Part shown: one piece after another, positions 1-8,500 of the stretch
Numbering within the stretch: position 1 is the stretch's first letter
Layout of the letters: the number at the start of each line of letters is the position of its first letter
Assembly (NCBI GenBank): GCA_014239715.1
Contig: JAAZYJ010000060.1
Coordinates: forward strand, 1 to 10,700
Origin: Flavobacteriales bacterium
GTDB lineage: Bacteria; Bacteroidota; Bacteroidia; Flavobacteriales; Parvicellaceae
Reading direction: 5' to 3'
DNA: 10,700 nucleotides
Program-made: the position numbers and the translations under genes
The notes under the pieces: model-generated
The model's database searches: none
What the model was told of the DNA's origin: nothing
What the model saw: the letters and a program-made list of their open reading frames with translations, nothing else

Positions 1-1
1 A

Positions 2-1840
2 GCTTTTGAAATTGAGAAAATACTGAAGAAAGAGCTCAATATTCCTATTATGCATGATGATCAGCACGGTACGGCGATCATATCATCTGCTGCTTTCATC
101 AATGCGTTGGAAATCGCGAATAAAAAGATCAACAAAGTAAAAATAGTAGTTAATGGTGCAGGAGCTGCAGCCATATCCTGTGTGCAATTATATTTGGCCC
201 TTGGAGCAAAAAAATCAAACATTCTGATGCTTGATAGTAAGGGTGTGATCACGGTCGACAGAAAAGACTTGTCGGCACAAAAGAAAAATTTTGCTGCAAA
301 AACGGAGATAAGTACCCTAGAGGAAGCTTTGAAGGATGCTGATGTTTTTCTTGGCCTGAGTACCGGAAACATTGTAACCAAAGAGATGATCCGGTCAATG
401 GCTCGTGAACCAATAGTGTTTGCATTAGCCAACCCTGATCCAGAGATCTCTTATGGTGAAGCTATGGATGCGAGAGATGATGTTATCATGGCAACCGGAC
501 GTTCTGATCACCCGAATCAGGTGAACAATGTTCTGGGGTTTCCTTTCATTTTCAGAGGAGCGTTGGATGTTCGTGCAACTGAGATCAATGAAGAAATGAA
601 ATTAGCTGCGGTGAAGGCAATTGCAAACCTAGCGAAAGAAACAGTTCCTGAGGAAGTGAATGAAGCTTATGGAGAGAGGAACATAGCTTTTGGAAAAGAC
701 CAGATCATTCCGAAGCCACTGGATCCTCGACTGATCACTGAAGTTGCTCCTGCAGTGGCAAAGGCAGCAATGGAATCCGGAATTGCTCAGAAACCGATCG
801 AAAACTGGAAGGAATATGAGAATGAGCTGGTGGAGAGAATGGGCCTTGACGATAAGCTCATGAAGAAGATCACTCAAAGAGCGAAACTAAAACAGCAACA
901 AGTTGTGTTTGCTGAAGCAGATAATTATAAGGTTTTAAAGGCTGCTCAGATCGTAAGTGAAGAGGGGATTACAAAACCGATCCTTTTGGGCCATGCAGAA
1001 AAGATACAGTCCATGATCGAAAAAAACGGATTGGACCTGCAGTGCGAGATCATTGACCCACGCTCTAAAGACCAGCTTAAGAACAGGGAAAGATATGCAG
1101 AGGTCTTATTTGAAAAAAGGAAAAGAAGAGGCATTACCTATTCGGACGCGCTGAAATTAATGCGAGAGAGAAACTACTTTGGAGCAGCTATGGTTGAACT
1201 CGGGGACGCTGACGCTATGATCTCCGGACTCACAAGAAATTACGGAGATACCATAAGACCCGCTCTGCAAGTGATAGGTGTCGACGAGGGGGTCAATAAA
1301 ATAGCGGGTATGTACATCGTGGTCACAAAGCAAGGGCCGTTCTTCTTTGCAGATACGACGATTAATTACAGCCCAAGCCCACAGGAATTAGTAGACATTA
1401 CACTTCTTGTGGATAAGATCGTGAATCGGTTTCAAGTGAAACCGCGGATAGCATTCTTATCCTATTCTAATTTTGGCTCATCGGAAGGAGATGATGCCGT
1501 GAAAATGAGAGAGGCTGTAAGATTGTTGCACGAGCGACATCCTGAGATCATTGTAGACGGAGAAGTACAGGCCAATTTCGCATTGAACAGAACGTTAATG
1601 CGCGAGAGGTTCCCTTTCTCGGAACTTGCAAAAAAGAAAACAAATACACTGATATTTCCGAATTTGTCTTCCGGAAATATCGGGTACAAATTAATGCAGG
1701 AATTAGGAGGGGCAGAAGTCATCGGACCAATACTGCTGGGAATGAAAAAACCGGTGCATGTATTACAAATGGGTAGCTCTGTAAGAGAAATAGTAAATAT
1801 GGTTGCAATAGCTGCTGCCGATGTTCAAACAAGAAAGTAA
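2..1840 (+). CDS. maeB: NADP-dependent malic enzyme fused to phosphotransacetylase-like domain, 5'-truncated by window edge
   Basis: The enzyme decarboxylates malate oxidatively to pyruvate, yielding NAD(P)H, in the cytoplasm. The frame is open from base 2 with no upstream stop, and the first codons read AFEIEKILKKELNIPIMHDD, so the ATG at 50 is internal and the gene enters from the left. About 612 residues are visible; MaeB-type proteins run to roughly 760, so about 150 are missing, including the upstream Glu-Asp metal ligands. Seen: the HDDQHGTA motif (53-76), which carries the remaining metal-site Asp; a Rossmann dinucleotide loop NGAGAAA (152-172); and, from about 900 to the end, a phosphotransacetylase-like domain beginning QVVFAEADNYKVLKAAQIV. 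In studied MaeB proteins this domain acts as an acetyl-CoA-sensing regulatory module rather than an active transferase. NADP rather than NAD specificity is inferred from the fusion architecture. The TAA stop directly abuts the ruvA ATG. Confidence 0.95.
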   Translation, partial: AFEIEKILKKELNIPIMHDDQHGTAIISSAAFINALEIANKKINKVKIVVNGAGAAAISCVQLYLALGAKKSNILMLDSKGVITVDRKDLSAQKKNFAAKTEISTLEEALKDADVFLGLSTGNIVTKEMIRSMAREPIVFALANPDPEISYGEAMDARDDVIMATGRSDHPNQVNNVLGFPFIFRGALDVRATEINEEMKLAAVKAIANLAKETVPEEVNEAYGERNIAFGKDQIIPKPLDPRLITEVAPAVAKAAMESGIAQKPIENWKEYENELVERMGLDDKLMKKITQRAKLKQQQVVFAEADNYKVLKAAQIVSEEGITKPILLGHAEKIQSMIEKNGLDLQCEIIDPRSKDQLKNRERYAEVLFEKRKRRGITYSDALKLMRERNYFGAAMVELGDADAMISGLTRNYGDTIRPALQVIGVDEGVNKIAGMYIVVTKQGPFFFADTTINYSPSPQELVDITLLVDKIVNRFQVKPRIAFLSYSNFGSSEGDDAVKMREAVRLLHERHPEIIVDGEVQANFALNRTLMRERFPFSELAKKKTNTLIFPNLSSGNIGYKLMQELGGAEVIGPILLGMKKPVHVLQMGSSVREIVNMVAIAAADVQTRK

Positions 1841-2422
1841 ATGATCGATCATTTAAAAGGAAGACTGGTAGAATTTTCGCCTGCACACGCGATTATTGAG
1901 TGCAATGGGGTAGGTTATTATTGCCACATTACTTTGAGTACGTTCTCCAAACTTGGAAAGTCCGAACACGTGTTGCTTAAAACACATCTGACTATTCGTG
2001 AGGACGCCCATTCATTGTATGGATTTTATGAAGAAAATGAAAGAAAGATGTTTCGGTTGCTGATATCTGTGTCGGGCGTTGGTACAAGCACCGGAAGAAT
2101 GATCTTATCAGCACTTTCACCTTCGGAGGTAGCCGCTGCGATCACAAGTGAAAACGTCAATCTCCTGAAGAGCATCAAAGGAATTGGAGCAAAATCAGCT
2201 CAAAGAATAATTATCGATCTGAAAGATAAAGTCGTAAATGCCGGAGATTCGGTAGATATTTCTCCGGAATCGGGCAATACTATTAAGATTGAGGCGTTAT
2301 CTGCTTTAGTCGTTTTGGGGTTCGATAAAAAATCTGGGGAAAAAGCTCTGGACAAAGTCTTGGAAGAGAATGCTGATCCAGGACTGGACGAGCTTATAAA
2401 GCAAGCACTAAAACGACTGTAG
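1841..2422 (+). CDS. ruvA: Holliday junction branch migration protein RuvA
   Basis: RuvA is the DNA-binding subunit of the RuvAB motor; it holds the four-way junction as a tetramer and recruits the RuvB ATPase during recombinational repair. The 193-residue length matches the family (about 190-205). The start MIDHLKGRLVE is the usual RuvA beginning and the N-terminal OB-fold of domain I. Two helix-hairpin-helix motifs follow: VSGVG at 77-81 and IKGIG at 112-116, the second running into AKSAQRIIIDLKDKV. After a variable linker (about 131-148) comes the RuvB-contacting domain III, about 149-193, with EALSALVVLGF. The ATG sits immediately after the maeB TAA, with no Shine-Dalgarno sequence, so co-transcription and translational coupling with maeB are likely. 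ruvB and ruvC are not in the window. Nothing appears broken. Confidence 0.97.
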   Translation: MIDHLKGRLVEFSPAHAIIECNGVGYYCHITLSTFSKLGKSEHVLLKTHLTIREDAHSLYGFYEENERKMFRLLISVSGVGTSTGRMILSALSPSEVAAAITSENVNLLKSIKGIGAKSAQRIIIDLKDKVVNAGDSVDISPESGNTIKIEALSALVVLGFDKKSGEKALDKVLEENADPGLDELIKQALKRL

Positions 2423-2434
2423 ATTAACACCCTT

Positions 2435-2512
2435 TTGAGCAGTGTACAAAAATATTTGACGAGACTAACCTCATGCGTCATTGCTTTTATGGCGATATGG
2501 ACAGTTAGTGCT
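2435..2512 (+). other. Sec signal peptide of SprA and its TTG start
   Basis: The in-frame stop of ruvA (TAG, 2420-2422) limits the frame. The first usable start codon is TTG at 2435; another TTG lies at 2456. Either gives an N-region with Lys/Arg, a hydrophobic core (CVIAFMAIWTV) and a VSA-A type signal peptidase I site near residue 26. An ATG occurs only inside the hydrophobic core (residue 19) and would destroy the signal. No Shine-Dalgarno sequence is present, as is usual in Bacteroidota. Choice between the two TTG codons is uncertain; export by Sec is expected for an outer-membrane protein. Confidence 0.6.
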
Positions 2513-5500
2513 GCATCCGGCCTTCATGACCTTGGAGAAAAGGATAGATATGCAAAAGCATTCAGCACTTATCATGAAAATGAGGAATTGCCAATTACTT
2601 TCAGGGAGGCGGCAATAGATTCACCCGAGATCGACCTGATCTATCCCATCGATGAGGCTTTGGACCCATCGCAAGATCCGAACAATCTGATCGATTTTTT
2701 TGACCCGGATAACATAAATAATGAAATCATTTTTGATCCGGAAACTGGGAATTACCTCTTCAATTCAACTGTGGGATCCGACTTTGATTACAGGAATCCC
2801 AGCTATATGACCCAGGACGAATATTTTGAATATGACCTGAGAAAATCGTTAAGCGATTATTGGAAAGAACAAGTGGCCGGAGAAAGCTCAGAAGAATCTT
2901 CACTGATTCCGGATCTTAATGTAGGGGGCAAAAAGTTTCAGGATATCTTTGGAAGTAATAAAATAAACATTCAACCGCAGGGGTCTGCCGAATTGAGGTT
3001 TGGGGTTAATATTTCAAAAACGGAGAATCCACAGCTTCCTGAAAAACAAAGAAGGATCACAACGTTTGATTTCGATGAAAAGATCCAGCTGAATGTCACG
3101 GGTCAAATTGGTGAAAAACTTAAACTACAGACCAGCTACAATACTGAAGCGACTTTTGATTTTGAAAATCAGATGAAGCTGGAATATACAGGGTTCGAAG
3201 ATGAGATCATTAAGAAGATAGAGGCCGGGAATGTTAGTCTGCCACTTAGCGGTTCGTTGATCCAGGGAGGAAGCTCATTGTTTGGTGTCAAAACAGAATT
3301 ACAATTTGGCAGAGCAACGATCACATCCATATTTTCACAACAAAAAGGAGAACGAAAAGAGATAAGTGTAGCCGGTGGAGCACAGATTAGTGAGTTTGAG
3401 CTAAGTGCCGATAAATACGAGGTCAACAAGCACTACTTTTTGAATTATTATCACAGAAACAATTTTGACAAGGCACTGAAATCCCTACCACTTGTTAACT
3501 CAGGAGTACAGATTACAAGAATTGAAGTGTGGGTTACAAACAGAACTAATGATTTCACTGACACGAGAAACATCATCGCATTTACAGATCTCGGAGAGAA
3601 TTCAAGGATCGAGCTCGGATCAGATTATGGTTCTTCTGTATCTGACGATCTGCCTAGAAACAATTCCAACGGACTATACGATTATGTAACCGGAGATCCG
3701 AATGTCAGGGGGTTTGTAAGTGCGTCAGCTGCATTAGGATCAGGATTATACCCAATGCAACAGGCTGTGCATTACGAAAAGCTGGAAAACGCTAGAATGC
3801 TGTTGCCGACAGAGTACAATTATAATGCCCAGCTCGGGTTTATTTCATTGAATCAGGCCTTGAACAATGATGAGGTTCTAGCGGTTTCGTACCAATACAC
3901 ATATCAGGGGAACACCTATCAGGTAGGTGAATTTTCTACGGATGGCATTACGGGAACAGATGCTCTTTACCTCAAGCTTTTAAAATCAACCGTGACGAAC
4001 CCACGAAAAAATTTGTGGGACCTGATGATGAAGAATGTCTACTCGATAGGCGCGTATCAGGTAAGCCAAAAGAACTTCAGACTGGACGTTTGGTACAATA
4101 ACCCAACCACATCAGTGGATCTTAATTTCATTCCAAAACCGGGAATTGATGGGATTCCATTGGTTCGCATGGTGGGGCTTGACAGGTACAATGCACAACA
4201 GCTGGATAATCCGGATGGGGTGTTTGATTTTATGCCCTTAAGTGTTCAGAATGGTAAAATTGAGAATGGCGGTACAATTAATACCAGAAACGGCAGGATT
4301 TATTTTACTACGGTTGAACCGTTTGGATCCCAGCTCAACAAGGAGCTTACCAATTATGGAATTGATACAAATACGCGTAGTCAGATCGTATACCAGGCAT
4401 TATACGATTCGACACAAACTGCAGCGAGGCAAATTCCTGAGCTCAATAGGTTTAAACTGAAGGGAACCTATGAGTCTTCATCGAGCTCCGAAATCTCTCT
4501 TAATGCTTTTAATATACCCAGAGGTTCGGTTCAGGTAACGGCTGGAGGCGCGCCTCTGAAAGAGGGGCAAGACTATACAGTTGACTATAATTTGGGGAGA
4601 GTTAAAATATTAAATGATGGAATTCTAAGCTCCGGAACCCCCATTAAGATATCATTGGAAAGCAATTCTTTATTCAGTATTCAATCGAAAACATTGTTGG
4701 GTTCACATATGGATTATCGGATCAATAAAGATTTTAATCTTGGAGCAACGGTGATGAATCTTACCGAAAGACCTCTCACACAAAAAGTGAATCAAGGCGA
4801 CGAACCGATCTCCAATACAATTTTTGGAATAAATGGGGATTTCAGAAAAGAGGTTCCCTTTCTGACCAAACTCATAGACATGATTCCGGGGATCAACACG
4901 AAAGAGAAATCAACGGTTTCTATCAATGGAGAGGCTGCATACCTGATGCCCGGCTTCAATAGGGCAATTGGAGATGAAGGAACTTCTTATATTGATGATT
5001 TTGAAGGATCACAAAGTGCGATCGACATTCGTTCCTTTACAACCTGGGTTCCGGCATCTATTCCGCAAGGGCAACCGTCATTATTTTCAGAAGCTTCTTT
5101 TACCGATGATCTTCGAGCAGGGATGAACCGGGCCAAGCTGGCATGGTATGTAATTGACCCGTTGTTTCACAACAATAATGCACTTACCCCCGATAACATA
5201 GCGGAAAACCCATTGATACAGGACGATCACAGACAAAGACGCGTCATGGTTGCAGAGCTGTTTCCGAATAAAGATCTCGGAACCGGACAACCTACCTTTA
5301 TTGGGATGTTCGACCTTTCGTATTATCCGAATGAAAGGGGAATTTATAACTACGACGACGGCTCATATGCAGCAGGAATTGACCCCACTAATGGACGCTT
5401 GAATGACCCCTTAAGCAGGTGGGGGGGTATCATGAGATCTCTAACCACTAATGATTTTGAGGCGGCCAATGTTCAATACATTCAGTTTTGGATGATGGAC

Positions 5501-8500
5501 CCTTTTACACCGGATGGTTCTGGGCATCCCAATGCTTCTAATGTTGACTCAGAAAATCACAATGGGGGAGACTTCTATATTAACATCGGCAACATCTCTG
5601 AAGATATCATCAAGGACGGAGCAAAATCGTTCGAAAACGGGAACACGACCGATGGTTCTTTTGACTCTTCAGTTGTGAGACAAACAAATCTCGCAAGGGT
5701 ACCAACAATTCAGGCCATAGTGAATGCTTTTGACAATGACCTTTCGGCGAGACCGAATCAGGATATAGGTCTTGACGGGTTGAAAGATCAAGACGAAAAA
5801 ACGTTTTATACATCGTTTGTAAATTATGTTTCAGGCCTGGGTCTACCTACATCCATTGAAGATGAAATGGTCAATGATCCATCGGGAGATAATTACAATT
5901 ACTATCGCGATGACGATTATGACGCCCTTGGATATGACGTTTTGGAACGGTACAAGAAATACAATGGGCATGACGGGAATTCCCCCACTACAGATATGTC
6001 CTCGTCTCAAAATGAAGAAGGTTACCCAACATCTGCAACCACACTACCAAATGTAGAAGACATCAATCAGGATAATAACCTGAGTGAAGCCGAAGCGTAT
6101 TTTCAATATCACATTGACCTCCGCCCTCAGAACATGGTGGTTGGCCAGAATTACATAACGGATAAAGTCGTTGGAACTCATAGTAATGGTGCTACAACAA
6201 AGCAGGTAAATTGGTACCAGTTCAAGATCCCTATTGCCAGCCCGACTAGTCGGGTCAATGGAATTCAGGATTTCAGATCGATCAGGTTCATTCGAATGTT
6301 CATGAAAAACTTCAATGAGGATCTTACACTCCGATTTGCAAGACTCGAGCTCATTCGTGGTGAATGGAGGACGTATCTAAGGGATATGTGGACACCCGGA
6401 GATTACATTCAAGACGAAGAGAGTGGTACCATTTTCAATATCGGAGCTGTGAACATTGAGGAAAATGACAACTACATAGTTCCCCCGGGAATCAACAGAC
6501 AGGTAAATGTCCAAACCCAGAACTTAGCCAGATTGAATGAGCAATCAATGGTACTTGAAGTTTGCAACCTTAAGGATGGCGATGCCAGAGCTGCATTCAG
6601 AAATACTTCGTTTGACGTTTTATCATACAAGAAACTAAGGATGTTTGTTCACGCGCATGAAACAGACGCTTCGAAACCGTTGAATGATAATGACCTAACT
6701 TGTTTTGTCAGGTTAGGGACTGATTTTGAAAACAACTATTACGAATATGAAGTTCCTATTAAAGTGTCGCCAATTGGCTCAGGCGTAGCAGACGAAGTAT
6801 GGCCCGAGGCGAATAATATTGTTATTGATTTTGAAAAGATCCGTTCACTCAAGGTAACCCGACCTGGTGGCCTTGCAACTGGAGGAATGACCCCATACAT
6901 AGTGCCTGATCCGGATGACCCCTCACGACGAATAACCATAGTTGGAAACCCATCCTTATCCGATATAAAAACCATTATGATCGGGGTGCGAAACCCATGG
7001 AAAGATGATCCAACGCATCAGTGGCAACCTGACGATGGATTGGAGAAGTGCGCGGAGATCTGGGTGAATGAACTACGACTAACTGATTTTGATGATTTTG
7101 GAGGGTGGGCAGCGCAGGGAAGAGTGACGGCCCAATTAGCAGATTTTGCCAACGTAGCGGTATCTGGTGGAATCAGCACTCCCGGGTTTGGAAGCATTGA
7201 AAAGAGAATTTCAGAAAGGCAAAGAGAAACAATTAAATCTTTTGATGCATCGGCTACAGTTCAGCTAGGTAAATTTTTCGGCAAGAAGTCGGGTGTCTCT
7301 TTACCAATGTACATAGGGTACGGAGATATGATCATTGACCCAATGTTTGACCCGTTGAATCCGGATATATTAATGGAAAATTTGAAAGCTGAAGACCTTG
7401 AACGCGCACGTGACATATCTCGAGATTATACACAAAGAAAAAGCATCAATTTTACGAATGTAAGGATCAATAAAAAACGAGATGGAGCTAAACCGCATTT
7501 TTGGGATATTGGCAACTGGACGTATACCCTAAGCTACAGCCAGACCTACAAAAGAGACATCAATACACAGTTCAACACATTTAAGGATTACAGGACAAAT
7601 TTGAATTATGCGTATAGCCCGAACTCAAAGCCTTGGAAACCCTTTTCAAAAGTGAAGCTGTTCAGGAAATCCAAATGGTTAAAATTGATCAAGGACTTCA
7701 ATCTGTACACAAAACCGAAGTCAATCAGTATAAGAACCAACATTGACAGGTCTTACAATGAATCTCAAATAAGAGGGAATTACAATGCCTTGACCCTTCC
7801 TCAATTTTACAAGACCTTTAATTGGAATAGAGGATACGATATCAAATACGATATTACCAAGGCGCTTAAAGTAGATTTTAGCGCATCCAACAATGCCATC
7901 ATTGCTGAAAATGAAAAATGGGTAAATAAAGATTGGCACCCTGACCATTATCAGAATTTCAAGGATACGGTTTCTGAAAGCTTGAAGAATTGGGGTACCA
8001 CCATGCAATATGGGCACGGATTGAATATTAGCTACCAATTGCCATTGAATAAATTCCCTTTGACAGATTGGATCAATGTCTCAACAAAATACTCGGTTGC
8101 ATACGACTGGTCCAGAGCCCCACTCGCTCAAACTGAATTGGGAAATACAGTTCAAAACAGCAGAAAAGTAAATTGGAACGGACAGGCGAACTTCGTTAAT
8201 TTATACAACAAGATCCCGTACTTCAAAAAAGTAAACAGAAAATATGGTAGAAAGGGAAGAGGCTCAAATGTCAGACGACAGGTCAAGAAGCCGTCGTTAA
8301 AAAAAGCAGGCGATTCAGACAAGAAAGATGACGATGATGAAAAAGAATTCAAGATACTTGAGCAAATGGCCAGAGTTGTAATGATGCTGAAAAATATCAA
8401 TATGACGTATAGTACAACAGATGGTGTAATGCTGCCGGGTTATACACCTTCTACTAACATTGTGGGCATGAGCCCGGGATTTGAGGCCCCCGGACTTGAG

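Noticed and set aside
61..432. A 123-codon open frame on the minus strand opposite maeB, and similar antisense frames opposite ruvA, sprA and gcvH
   Set aside because: They lie fully opposite well-supported genes, show no recognisable domains, and are the expected by-product of long coding regions.
2465..2476. Lipobox-like LTSC at SprA residues 11-14, suggesting a lipoprotein
   Set aside because: The cysteine comes before the hydrophobic core instead of after it, so it cannot be a lipoprotein cleavage site; a signal peptidase I site near residue 26 fits better.
4545..4556. Perfect 12-base palindrome GAGGCGCGCCTC within sprA
   Set aside because: Short, chance-level and within conserved coding sequence (around the GSVQVTAGG block); no sign of an operator or attachment site.
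6241..6254. Perfect 14-base palindrome CCCGACTAGTCGGG within sprA
   Set aside because: About one perfect 14-base palindrome is expected by chance in DNA of this length, and it lies inside an intact coding frame.
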